Shown piece after piece: positions 33,993 through 42,164 of a stretch of 64,000 nt of DNA; position 1 is the stretch's first letter, and every line of letters begins with the position of its first letter. The notes beneath the pieces were generated by a model that was given only the letters and a program-made list of their open reading frames with translations, was not told where the DNA came from and ran no database searches. The translations under genes and the position numbers were made by a program. Location of the stretch: NCBI RefSeq assembly GCF_000482465.1, contig NZ_KI519423.1, positions 156,894 through 220,893 of the forward strand, given 5' to 3'. The stretch is from Runella limosa DSM 17973 (lineage in GTDB: Bacteria; Bacteroidota; Bacteroidia; Cytophagales; Spirosomataceae).

Positions 33993-35516
33993 ATGACAAA
34001 AAAGACGGCAATTTTAATAGGTTTTATTGGACTTAAATTCGTGCTGCAATTTTTATTGTTAAGCAGTGAGTATGAATTGCAACGAGATGAATATTTGCAT
34101 CTTGACCAAGCAAATCATTTAGCTTGGGGTTATCTTTCTGTTCCTCCCTTTACTTCTTGGACATCTTATATTATTCAATTACTCGGCAATTCAATTTTTT
34201 GGATTAAGTTCTTCCCTGCCTTGTATGGTGCACTGACAATTTATATAGTTTGGAAAGCCATAGAAGAATTAAATGGAAATCTATTTGCATTGGTATTAGG
34301 TGCAACTTGTGTTTTATTTTCTATACTATTGCGACTAAATACGTTGTATCAGCCTAATTCATTTGATGTATTAAGCTGGACGGCTTTATACTTTATACTG
34401 CTAAAATACACCAAAACTGATGATTTAAAATGGCTCTATCTAGGAGCGACAGCATTTGCCATTGGGTTTTTAAATAAATACAACATTGTTTTTCTCTTAA
34501 TTGGGCTTTTACCTTCTTTATTACTTACAGAACATAGGAAAATATTCTTAAAATCTACGCTGTATTTTGCCATTTTAGTTGGTTTGATTTTAATTTTACC
34601 TAATCTTATTTGGCAATACAACAACAATTTTCCAGTCTTTCACCACTTAAAACAATTAGCAGAAACTCAATTGATAAATGTAAATAGACTTGACTTTTTG
34701 AAAAATCAGCTACTCTTCTTTGTCGGTTCACTAATCGTCATTTTTTCATCATTTTTTTCGTTACTTTTTTACAAACCTTTCCAAAAATATAGGCTTTTCT
34801 TTTTCTCTATCCTCTTTACGTTAACAGCCTTTCTTTACTTTAAGGCAAAGGATTATTATGCGATTGGTATTTATCCAATTTACATTGCTTTTGGCTCTGT
34901 TTATCTTGCAGATGTTTTAAAAGATGGGTGGAAAAAATATTTACAACCAGTTGCCATTGCAGTTCCTCTACTATTATTTATTCCAATTTATAATGTTGCA
35001 TTTCCAAATAAAAGCCCAGAATACATCGTTCAGTATTCAGAAAACTACAAAAAATTAGGTTTACTTCGTTGGGAAGATGGCAAAGACCATTTACTACCAC
35101 AAGATTTTGCAGATATGCTTGGGTGGAAAGAACTAGCCTTGAAAGTTGATAGTGCTTATTTAATGCTACCAAACAGGAATAATACACTTATTCTATGCGA
35201 TAATTATGGACAGGCAGGGGCTATAAATTTTTATACAAGACAAAAATTAAGAGCAGTTTCATTCAATGCTGACTACATAGATTGGTTTGATTTAACCAAA
35301 AAATATGAAAACTTAATTAGAGTAAAAGAAGCAGAAGAAGTAAATGTAGAATTACAAGAAACATCTCAATTTTTTCAAAATTCAACTCTTTCAGGCTCAA
35401 TAACTAATCAATATGCAAGAGAATTTGGGACAGGAATATTTATTTTCACAGGTGCAAAAATTGACATAAGACAACGAATTAAAGATGAAATTGACGAAAA
35501 GAAAAACTACCGCTAA
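33993..35516 (+). CDS. GT39/ArnT-like membrane glycosyltransferase
   Basis: A 507-aa polytopic glycosyltransferase of the dolichyl-phosphate-mannose-protein mannosyltransferase (PMT_2/GT39/GT83) type, which transfers sugars from a polyprenyl-phosphate carrier outside the inner membrane. The first periplasmic loop holds the catalytic acidic pair (RDEYLHLDQ, about residues 30-38). About ten hydrophobic helices follow up to residue 335, then a soluble C-terminal domain of about 170 residues. The acceptor is unknown. The stop codon is the first triplet of repeat copy B, and the sequence is AT-rich, both suggesting arrival as a mobile unit. Confidence 0.85.
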   Translation: MTKKTAILIGFIGLKFVLQFLLLSSEYELQRDEYLHLDQANHLAWGYLSVPPFTSWTSYIIQLLGNSIFWIKFFPALYGALTIYIVWKAIEELNGNLFALVLGATCVLFSILLRLNTLYQPNSFDVLSWTALYFILLKYTKTDDLKWLYLGATAFAIGFLNKYNIVFLLIGLLPSLLLTEHRKIFLKSTLYFAILVGLILILPNLIWQYNNNFPVFHHLKQLAETQLINVNRLDFLKNQLLFFVGSLIVIFSSFFSLLFYKPFQKYRLFFFSILFTLTAFLYFKAKDYYAIGIYPIYIAFGSVYLADVLKDGWKKYLQPVAIAVPLLLFIPIYNVAFPNKSPEYIVQYSENYKKLGLLRWEDGKDHLLPQDFADMLGWKELALKVDSAYLMLPNRNNTLILCDNYGQAGAINFYTRQKLRAVSFNADYIDWFDLTKKYENLIRVKEAEEVNVELQETSQFFQNSTLSGSITNQYAREFGTGIFIFTGAKIDIRQRIKDEIDEKKNYR

Positions 35517-35619
35517 TAACTAAGCATTCGTGGTGGCCGTAGGCCAAGTCATAAAACCCCGAAAGCTTTCGCAATTGAACAAAACTCGGACGAACGGCCA
35601 GCCTGGCAGTGAGTGCTCA
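35514..35619 (+). repeat. Cassette-like repeat, copy B (106 bp)
   Basis: Shares an identical 35-bp left end with copy A and a conserved right end finishing GTGAGTGCTCA. The middle differs and carries the palindrome GAAAGCTTTC. It starts at the TAA stop of the GT39-type gene. The bases just after it read ATCTAAC, which fits RYYYAAC, the integron core consensus, but copy A lacks this. Confidence 0.8.
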
Positions 35620-35718
35620 TCTAACCTTTGAGCAGGTTAAGGGGAGGATTGTAGAGAAAAGCAAAAGCTAGGATTCCTTTCTTAACTTAAGTGAACGAGG
35701 TCAGACATGTCCCCAATC

Positions 35719-35726
35719 TACCTTTG
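35719..35726 (+). promoter_or_regulatory. -7 box for the small outer-membrane protein gene
   Basis: TACCTTTG, perfect TAnnTTTG match, 18 nt before the ATG at 35745. No clear -33 box. Confidence 0.5.
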
Positions 35727-35744
35727 CAGCATCGTTTAACATTA

Positions 35745-36377
35745 ATGAAAACAGATATGCAAAAGAAGATTTTATGGATTGGACTTACCTTCCTGCTGGC
35801 AGGTAGTTTGCCGATGAATGCACAAGATGCCAAAAAAGACAGCACTTATAAAAAATGGTGGATTGGCAGCACTTTGTGGCTATTGGGTAATTTTGATAAA
35901 ACAAATAACCCTGAGTATGTTCAATTGAATGTTGGGTATAGAATAACCCCCAAAGATATTATTTCCTTTAGATTTAAACGCTCCATTTATTCCTGGCCAA
36001 TAGGCATCCCTTTTAGTTCATCATCATTTGATGCCCCAGGAGAGAACTATCCTGGACATGCGCGCATACTGGCACCTACCATAGGCTATCAGCGGTTTTG
36101 GTGGAAGGGAGCTTATGTATCTGTTCAAGCATTAAATGCTTTTGAAAAATATATGGATAAGAATGGGAAAAAAATTGGAAATGGCTATACGTTATATGTG
36201 GATTCCTATTTGGGCTACCAGTTTAAGTTTTTTAAAAACCGCTTCTTTTTTGAACCAGCTATCGGAATTAGCTATTGGCCAATACGAACCAATGTTCCAG
36301 CATCTTTTAAGGCAGTAGAACAAAAATGGAATAACTACTTTATTCAACCTGGGTTTGATTTTGGTTTTAATTTTTAA
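35745..36377 (+). CDS. Secreted small beta-barrel-like protein, unknown function
   Basis: I do not recognise the family. The product (210 aa from ATG 35745; ATG 35757 is an alternative) has a signal peptide (KKILWIGLTFLLAGSLPMNAQ) and then alternating aromatic and polar stretches (YVQLNVGYRI, DIISFRFKRS, FFFEPAIGISYWPIR) and ends FIQPGFDFGFNF. A terminal Phe and beta-rich pattern suggest a small outer-membrane barrel. It starts 18 nt after a -7 box. The quinone-oxidoreductase-like gene follows after 14 bp, so the two may be co-transcribed. Confidence 0.65.
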   Translation: MKTDMQKKILWIGLTFLLAGSLPMNAQDAKKDSTYKKWWIGSTLWLLGNFDKTNNPEYVQLNVGYRITPKDIISFRFKRSIYSWPIGIPFSSSSFDAPGENYPGHARILAPTIGYQRFWWKGAYVSVQALNAFEKYMDKNGKKIGNGYTLYVDSYLGYQFKFFKNRFFFEPAIGISYWPIRTNVPASFKAVEQKWNNYFIQPGFDFGFNF

Positions 36378-36391
36378 CGTTAAAAGTACCA

Positions 36392-37306
36392 ATGAAAGCT
36401 ATAATCTGCCCCCAATATGGCCCTGCTGAGGTTTTGCAACTTGAGGAAGTTGCAAAACCAATACCTAAAAGCAGTCAAATTCTTGTCAAAATAGTCGCTA
36501 CTACGGTCAACTCTGGTGACGCTAGGGTAAGAAGCCTTCATGTAAAGGGATTTATGAAGGTCATCATGCGACTGGTGTTAGGTATTTCAAAACCTAGACA
36601 ACCCATTTTAGGAACTACTTTTTCGGGCATTGTTGAAACGGTTGGAGACAACGTTTCCAAGTTTAAAGTTGGTGATAAAGTATTCGGGATGACAGGGTTT
36701 AAATTTGGGACTCATGCAGAATATATAGCCGTTAATCAACACAGCCATGTGCTTGAAATGCCTAAAAATGCTACCTACGAAGAAGCCGCAGCCATCATTT
36801 TTGGTGGACATACAGCCATTTATTTTCTAGAAAAAGCAAAAATTGCCGAAAAGCCAAGCAAAAAAATATTGATTATCGGTGCAACAGGCTCAGTAGGAAT
36901 AGCAGCCATCCAGATAGCAAAACATCACCATGCTGATATAACGGCAGTTTGCAGTTCCAACGGGCAAAAACTTGTTGGCGAACTAGGCGTTAGCAGTATC
37001 ATTTTATACGACAAAGAAGACTTTACTAAACGAGCCGAAAAGTTTGACATAATTTTTGATGCAGTGGGGAAATTCAATCGAAAAAAATGTGCCGCACTCT
37101 TGAACGAAAACGGAGTTTATGAGAGTGTAAATAAATATGCTTCAGAAACGATACAACAATTGGAGCTATTAAAAGAGCTATTTGAAAAAGGAGCATTTAA
37201 GGCGACAATTGACAAGACTTTTAAAATGGCTGAAATAATAGAAGCACATAGGTATGTTGACGAAGGACGAAAAAAAGGAAACGTCGTCCTAAAAATAGGT
37301 GGATGA
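36392..37306 (+). CDS. Zinc-independent medium-chain dehydrogenase (quinone oxidoreductase-like)
   Basis: NAD(P)H-dependent oxidoreductase of the medium-chain dehydrogenase/reductase superfamily, QOR branch. GroES-like domain at residues 1-115 (PQYGPAEVLQLEEV, GTTFSGIVETVG, FKVGDKVFGM); Rossmann domain at about 130-270 (ILIIGATGSVGIAAIQIAK). The catalytic-zinc cysteine and the structural-zinc Cys cluster of alcohol dehydrogenases are missing, so it should act without zinc. The C terminus has the family end KKGNVVLKI. At 304 aa it is slightly short for the family. A terminator follows directly. Confidence 0.88.
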   Translation: MKAIICPQYGPAEVLQLEEVAKPIPKSSQILVKIVATTVNSGDARVRSLHVKGFMKVIMRLVLGISKPRQPILGTTFSGIVETVGDNVSKFKVGDKVFGMTGFKFGTHAEYIAVNQHSHVLEMPKNATYEEAAAIIFGGHTAIYFLEKAKIAEKPSKKILIIGATGSVGIAAIQIAKHHHADITAVCSSNGQKLVGELGVSSIILYDKEDFTKRAEKFDIIFDAVGKFNRKKCAALLNENGVYESVNKYASETIQQLELLKELFEKGAFKATIDKTFKMAEIIEAHRYVDEGRKKGNVVLKIGG

Positions 37307-37318
37307 AGAGTTAGTCTG

Positions 37319-37343
37319 AAAGCAGGTTTTGGCCTGCTTTTTT
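37319..37343 (+). terminator. Intrinsic terminator after the quinone-oxidoreductase-like gene
   Basis: AGCAGG (37321-37326) and CCTGCT (37333-37338) form a stem over TTTTGG and are followed by TTTTT. It lies 13 bp downstream of the stop at 37306. Confidence 0.7.
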
Positions 37344-37412
37344 GCTTTTGTAGTTGTTTTGATATAGCTTTCTCACTTCGATGCTACAACCCAGCCAACA
37401 ATCATAAATAAG

Positions 37413-37784
37413 ATGAACGAAATCGAAAAATACATTCAGCAGTTTCCTGACAATGTGCAGGAAATCTTGAGAAACATTAGAAAGCTGATAAAGGACAATG
37501 CCCCCGAAGCAGAAGAATCGTTTGCGTACGGAATGCCTGCTTACAAGACACACAAAAAACCATTGGTTTATTTTGCGGCATTTAAAAATCACATCGGATT
37601 TTATGCAACACCATCGGGGCACGACGAATTTCAGGCCGAACTTTCAAAGTATAAACAAGGAAAAGGTTCAGTGCAATTTCCGCTTGACCAACCAATGCCC
37701 TACCAACTAATGGAAAGGATTATAAAATTCAGAGTAAGCGAAAACAGCGCCCGAAACGCTTCAAAAATGCAATCCGACACTTAG
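37413..37784 (+). CDS. DUF1801 / YdhG-like iron-chaperone-fold protein
   Basis: A 123-aa cytoplasmic protein of the DUF1801 family (YdhG-like, related in fold to frataxin-like iron chaperones); real function uncertain. The family pattern is clear: YIQQFPDNVQEILRNIRKLI, AEESFAYGMPAYK, KPLVYFAAFKNHIGFYATPSG and VQFPLDQPMPYQLMERIIKFR. Length is typical. The DUF1003 gene starts 12 bp later. Confidence 0.88.
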   Translation: MNEIEKYIQQFPDNVQEILRNIRKLIKDNAPEAEESFAYGMPAYKTHKKPLVYFAAFKNHIGFYATPSGHDEFQAELSKYKQGKGSVQFPLDQPMPYQLMERIIKFRVSENSARNASKMQSDT

Positions 37785-37796
37785 CATGATTTGCGC

Positions 37797-38261
37797 ATGA
37801 AACATCAAGATATTCAATCCGTTAAGGAAATCAAGAACAACTACCACCCTATTTATAACGTCAATGTAAGGCATAAAGAAAAACTTTCTACGCTTGACAA
37901 GGCCGCTTTGTGGATTACTGAGCACGTTGGAAGTATGGGGTTTTTCCTCATTATTTTTTGTTGGACTGCTCTTTGGCCTGGATGGAATACCCTCGCTCCC
38001 AGCACCTTACGATTTGACCCGTACCCAGCTTTTGTTTTGTGGTTGTTTATCTCCAACATGGTTCAGATTTTTCTTATGCCCCTCATTATGGTTGGGCAAA
38101 ACTTGCAGTCGAAGCATTCTGAACTTAGGGCTGAACAAGATTTTTCCATCAATAAAAAAGCCGAAAGTGAAATTGAGACGATTCTGAAACATTTGGAAAA
38201 TCAGAATGACCTTATTCTTCAGATATTAAACAGGCTGGAAGCTTTTGAAACCAAAAAATGA
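37797..38261 (+). CDS. DUF1003 membrane protein
   Basis: A 154-aa inner-membrane protein of the DUF1003 family; function unknown. Two hydrophobic helices (about residues 42-60 GSMGFFLIIFCWTALWP and 76-97 YPAFVLWLFISNMVQIFLMPLI) are joined by a short loop and followed by QNLQSKHSELRAEQDFSINKKAE and a coiled-coil end, the usual DUF1003 arrangement. Start is ATG 37797; an in-frame TTG six bases earlier is less likely. Probably co-transcribed with the DUF1801 gene. Confidence 0.85.
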   Translation: MKHQDIQSVKEIKNNYHPIYNVNVRHKEKLSTLDKAALWITEHVGSMGFFLIIFCWTALWPGWNTLAPSTLRFDPYPAFVLWLFISNMVQIFLMPLIMVGQNLQSKHSELRAEQDFSINKKAESEIETILKHLENQNDLILQILNRLEAFETKK

Positions 38262-38407
38262 AGTAATGAAGAATTACTTGGTTTTGCTGTGCCACAGATT
38301 TAACGGGTTCATACCGATGCAAAATAAATAAAATAAAAATCTTTGAGTACAGTAGTGGCTAATACACAGCTTTTTAAGAAAAACTAACCCTTCCCAAAAA
38401 TCATAAA

Positions 38408-39151
38408 ATGGAATTTTCACCTTTCAACAACATTGTTAAACGCTGCCTTCAAGGAATGGAAATGGAGGCCAAGGGCAGCCCCGAAGAAGCCAACAAACTA
38501 TTTCGACAAGGCTGGGAAGAAGCCGCCAATGAGTTTGAAAAGTTTCTTGCTGCCTATTACGTAGCTCGACATCAACCTACCGTTTCCGACCACTTACACT
38601 GGCTAACCATTGCGTTAGAACATGCCTTAAAGGCCGATAATGAAGCTACTAAAAGCGCACTCCCCACTTTGTATTCTCAAATTGCTGCGTACTATGACGA
38701 CTTGGGAGATGTGGAAAACGCCAAAAAAAATCACGAGCTAAGTGCTTTATACGGAACAGCTCCTTCCGACAAAGGCCCTTTTTACCATGGTACAAAAGCT
38801 GATTTGCAACAGGGTGATTTGTTGGTCGCAGGTGGGGTTTCAAACTACCAATCCGAACTGGTAATGAATCATATTTATTTCACGGCGCTGGTCAGCGGTG
38901 CAGGTCTTGCGGCAGCATTGGCCAAAGGCGATGGCCCCGAAAGCGTCTATATCATTGAGCCTACGGGTAGTTTTGAGCATGACCCGAACCTCACTGATAA
39001 AAAATTTCCAGGCAATCTAACTCGTTCTTATCGCTCACAAGCACCTTTAAAAATTGTGGGAGAAGTAACCGAATGGGGCAAACAAACGCCGCAGGCGATT
39101 CAAACGTTTCGTGAAAAATTGGACAACAACAAAGGTGAAATCATTAATTAA
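38408..39151 (+). CDS. arr: Rifampin ADP-ribosyltransferase (Arr) with N-terminal helical extension
   Basis: The C-terminal half (about 120-247) is Arr, which inactivates rifamycins by ADP-ribosylation with NAD+: FYHGTKADLQQGDLLVAGGVSNY, NHIYFTALVSGAGLAAALAKG, VYIIEPTGSFEHDPNLTDKKFPGNLTRSYRS. Family members usually consist of this domain alone (about 140 aa). The first 115 residues here are alpha-helical and TPR-like (NNIVKRCLQGMEMEAKG, FLAAYYVARHQPTVSDHLHWLTIALEHALKA), so this is a two-domain protein; the helical part may come from a separate family. Whether it confers resistance is not shown by sequence. The next gene starts 1 bp after the stop. Confidence 0.88.
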   Translation: MEFSPFNNIVKRCLQGMEMEAKGSPEEANKLFRQGWEEAANEFEKFLAAYYVARHQPTVSDHLHWLTIALEHALKADNEATKSALPTLYSQIAAYYDDLGDVENAKKNHELSALYGTAPSDKGPFYHGTKADLQQGDLLVAGGVSNYQSELVMNHIYFTALVSGAGLAAALAKGDGPESVYIIEPTGSFEHDPNLTDKKFPGNLTRSYRSQAPLKIVGEVTEWGKQTPQAIQTFREKLDNNKGEIIN

Positions 39152-39152
39152 C

Positions 39153-40166
39153 GTGAAGCTTTTTCTTATCCTTTCAATTCATTATTTGACCCTTTTCTTT
39201 TGTATTGGTCAAAATTTAAAGAAACAGCCTGAAAAACAAGCTGTGACCAAATCAAACACCTTTCAAACGAAAAAAGAGGAAGCCTCTGGACTAATCTATT
39301 TTTCAATGGATAATGGACAGAATTGGAGAAACGTAAGTAATGGACTTCCTGCAAACGTTCAAATTGGCCTAGGTGGCATCACTTCATCTGACAAATTACT
39401 TGCAATTGCAACGAAAGAAAAAGGAGTTTTTGTGTATAACATAATAAACAATCTTTGGGTAAATCTGCCAACAGAAAAAAATATTATTGACGGAAATATA
39501 GGGGCAATAATGCATTACAAAAATGTTTTTTATGTAGGCACTCAATCAAAAGGAGTATTCATTTCAAGTGACAACGGAAACGTTTGGAAATCGCTAAATA
39601 TTGGACTCAAAAACACAACAATTAGGCGTTTTGTAGTACTTCAAAACAACCTTTATGTATGCACCAATGATGGACTATATGTGTTTGACGAAAAAACGAA
39701 TAATTGGTCATTGGAATTTGGGGAAAGTGGTTTACAAGTAAATAGCGTAACGAAGTTTAAAAACACAATTTATATCGCAACCAATAAAGGAATTTATTGT
39801 AGAAATACCGACAAAGCATGGAAGAATATGTTGCCAAATCACAGTGTTCATAACATAAGTTCAGACGCTGAACAGCTCTATGGGATGACCTACACGTCGT
39901 TATTAATGTCCTCAAAAGACGGGATAAATTGGCAAAGTACGCAACATGGACTTCCCAAAGGTTTATACACTTTCAATGTGCTTAGACACAATAAAATGCT
40001 GTTTGCGGGGCAGTGGGACGGAATTTATAAAAAAAATGATATTAGTCCAAAATGGGAATTGTCAAGCAATGGTTTGCCTCCCAATTTTGCGGCAACAAAC
40101 TTGCAAGTATTTAACAATATTTTGGTGATTAGTACTTCAGAATCGTCTAACAATTCATCAAAATGA
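39153..40166 (+). CDS. Secreted beta-propeller (BNR/sortilin-like repeat) protein
   Basis: A 337-aa exported protein of about six or seven repeats of the form GVFxSSDNGNxWK / GLPxxx, a sialidase/BNR or sortilin-type beta-propeller; ligand and function unknown. Start is GTG 39153 (KLFLILSIHYLTLFFCIGQ signal peptide), since an ATG at 39111 would overlap the arr gene by 41 nt and delay the hydrophobic core. The Asp-box-like motifs include SMDNGQNWRN, SSDNGNVWKS, SSKDGINWQS. It starts 1 bp behind the arr stop and overlaps the next gene by 4 nt, so the three are translationally linked. Confidence 0.75.
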   Translation: MKLFLILSIHYLTLFFCIGQNLKKQPEKQAVTKSNTFQTKKEEASGLIYFSMDNGQNWRNVSNGLPANVQIGLGGITSSDKLLAIATKEKGVFVYNIINNLWVNLPTEKNIIDGNIGAIMHYKNVFYVGTQSKGVFISSDNGNVWKSLNIGLKNTTIRRFVVLQNNLYVCTNDGLYVFDEKTNNWSLEFGESGLQVNSVTKFKNTIYIATNKGIYCRNTDKAWKNMLPNHSVHNISSDAEQLYGMTYTSLLMSSKDGINWQSTQHGLPKGLYTFNVLRHNKMLFAGQWDGIYKKNDISPKWELSSNGLPPNFAATNLQVFNNILVISTSESSNNSSK

Positions 40167-41737
40167 AGGCTATTTTAAAACCCTTTCTACCCTTTTTCTT
40201 AACCGTATTATTTTTTAATTGCGCAGCAGCCCAAACTCCCGTTACCCCCGAAAAAATCAACTTTGTTCGGCAAGGTGTTCGTCGATTTATTTTTGATGAA
40301 ACGCAGCAACTGCCGTTGGCCGCCCTGTACCCCCGCGAAATCATCGGCTTATCGGCCATGTATCCCGTCCGCCATGCTTTACCGACGCCCGCGCAAGTGA
40401 GCGTACTATCTCAACAGTTATCCATTCAATCAACGTCCGAAACTCAAACGTCTATTTGGTTTGGCGGCTTCAATCCGTTTGCTACCTACATGATTGACCT
40501 CGCCCGCTGCCAAGGCCAAGGAGAGGTGGGTTTTGAGTTTACGGATGCGTCCCAAAGCGAGCAGTTTGTGGTTAAATTTGTTTTTAAGGACGAACAATTG
40601 CTGGACGTACGCCAAAAAACCGTAAAAAACGCACAAGTAGTGGCGGAGACATCCATTGCCACAAAAAACAGTAAAAACACCCAAATCAAAGGTAAAATCA
40701 TTCTCCAAATGCTCGGAAGTGGCCTAACGCTTTTCCTGCAAAACGATGGCTTACCCCTCCCTATCGGGCAGTTTGATTTTGGTCAAATCCTAGATTTACG
40801 CCATAAAAAATACCTTCATTCGTTCCAATCTCGCTTGTATGTGGGACTTCAAAGAGGAGAAGTGCTTATTAATAAAGTGGAATCCGTGCTTAGTAGCGGG
40901 ATGGGACTGGCCGACATCCGCGCCATTACCTACGAAGATGGCAGCCCACTCTTGGACAAGGGGCGGCTTTGGTACACCATGACGATACGAGGCCGAGCTT
41001 TGCCGCACCACGTTCAGGGCGTATTTAGCCTTGACCCAACCACTTTCGACCTCCGATTGGAAGGCGTTATTGTATTTGACCGAAACGACGGTTTGCTTCG
41101 CAATGAGGTGGCCTCTCACTTGTTTTACGACCGAAAAGAAAAGAGTTGGCGAGGACTGACGACGGGATTTAGTGCCTACGCCAAGCCTGAAGAGAAAAAA
41201 CAATTGTTGGCCATCGAAAGCCAACGCGACCCTCGGTTTGGGTTTTCGGTAATGAAAGCCACGCCGTTTGGCCTCGTGGGCGACATCGAAGACCCGCACG
41301 TTGTTTTTGATTCCACGGCCCGTAAGTGGCGGATGCTCACCTGCGAAAACCAAAACGGATACAAGGCCATCATGCTTGAATCGGAAGCGTGGAACAAAGG
41401 CTATCGACGCATTGCAGGTCCTGTTCAGCACAATTCAACGGGAACGTCTATTCAGAAAATTGGGAACGAACGCTATTGTTTTTCGGGAAGTCAAGAACGG
41501 CAAGTATTTATTTACTCCTACCCCACACTCCAAAAAATAGGCACCCTAAAAATGGATTTACCTCCGTGGGACGCTACCTCGGGTACGAGGGTATGGCCCA
41601 ACGTCGTTGAACTGCCCGAAGGATACCCTTTTCGGTACGTGGCGTTGATGATGGATCGTTTCAATTTCCCTGGACTCGAAGGCCCTAACTGGACCTACGG
41701 GGCACTGTATTTGTACCACGGGCACGAGAACGAATAA
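40163..41737 (+). CDS. Secreted protein, possibly glycoside-hydrolase-like five-bladed propeller
   Basis: I cannot place this 524-aa protein in a named family. It has a signal peptide (FLPFFLTVLFFNCAAAQ) and then beta-rich sequence; motifs such as DIEDPHVVFDSTARKWRMLTC and HLFYDRKEKSWRG resemble the substrate-pocket loops of GH32/GH43/GH68 five-bladed propellers (an Asp before Pro-His in EDPH, Glu-containing strands). A catalytic function is therefore possible but not shown. The start overlaps the preceding gene by 4 nt (ATGA). Base composition is like the core genome rather than the AT-rich genes upstream. Confidence 0.6.
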   Translation: MKAILKPFLPFFLTVLFFNCAAAQTPVTPEKINFVRQGVRRFIFDETQQLPLAALYPREIIGLSAMYPVRHALPTPAQVSVLSQQLSIQSTSETQTSIWFGGFNPFATYMIDLARCQGQGEVGFEFTDASQSEQFVVKFVFKDEQLLDVRQKTVKNAQVVAETSIATKNSKNTQIKGKIILQMLGSGLTLFLQNDGLPLPIGQFDFGQILDLRHKKYLHSFQSRLYVGLQRGEVLINKVESVLSSGMGLADIRAITYEDGSPLLDKGRLWYTMTIRGRALPHHVQGVFSLDPTTFDLRLEGVIVFDRNDGLLRNEVASHLFYDRKEKSWRGLTTGFSAYAKPEEKKQLLAIESQRDPRFGFSVMKATPFGLVGDIEDPHVVFDSTARKWRMLTCENQNGYKAIMLESEAWNKGYRRIAGPVQHNSTGTSIQKIGNERYCFSGSQERQVFIYSYPTLQKIGTLKMDLPPWDATSGTRVWPNVVELPEGYPFRYVALMMDRFNFPGLEGPNWTYGALYLYHGHENE

Positions 41738-41828
41738 ACTGTAAACCAAAAAAATTTACAAAAAGAGTTTGCGAAGCCAAAAAGTTGCCCACATATTTGC
41801 AACCAGTTAGTTTCACAAACAAATAACG

Positions 41829-42152
41829 ATGATGAGAAGAGACGTGTTTCAGGCCATAGCCGACCCTACCAGACGGGCGATTATTGCGTTGATTGCATTA
41901 CAGGCAATGACGCCCAATTCCATTGCCGAACATTTTGATACAACGCGTCAGGCAGTGTCGAAACACTTACGCATCCTGACCGAGTGCGAACTGGTGAAAC
42001 AAGAACACAAAGGACGCGAGATTTACTATACGCTTGAGCTAGAACGAATGAAAGAAATCGACAAGTGGCTTGAGCAGTTTAGGGAGATCTGGGAAACGCG
42101 TTTCAGCCAGCTTGATACGTTATTACAAACCATACAAAACCAACAAACGTAA
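41829..42152 (+). CDS. ArsR-family transcriptional regulator
   Basis: A 107-aa winged-helix repressor. The core is [21 protein letters not shown] with helix-turn-helix [22 protein letters not shown] and the wing [16 protein letters not shown]. No metal-binding cysteine pair is present, so it is not an arsenic or cadmium sensor of the usual type; this branch usually pairs with a SRPBCC (AHSA1) gene, which is missing here, since a reverse-strand gene follows. It is followed at 12 bp by the convergent DeoR gene. Confidence 0.88.
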   Translation: MMRRDVFQAIADPTRRAIIALIALQAMTPNSIAEHFDTTRQAVSKHLRILTECELVKQEHKGREIYYTLELERMKEIDKWLEQFREIWETRFSQLDTLLQTIQNQQT

Positions 42153-42164
42153 GCAGCCTGCTGA

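Noticed and set aside
32420-35619. Calling the two repeats true integron attC sites
   Set aside because: No GTTRRRY at both ends, only one copy has a RYYYAAC match outside the repeat, and no intact integrase is present; kept as cassette-like repeats only.
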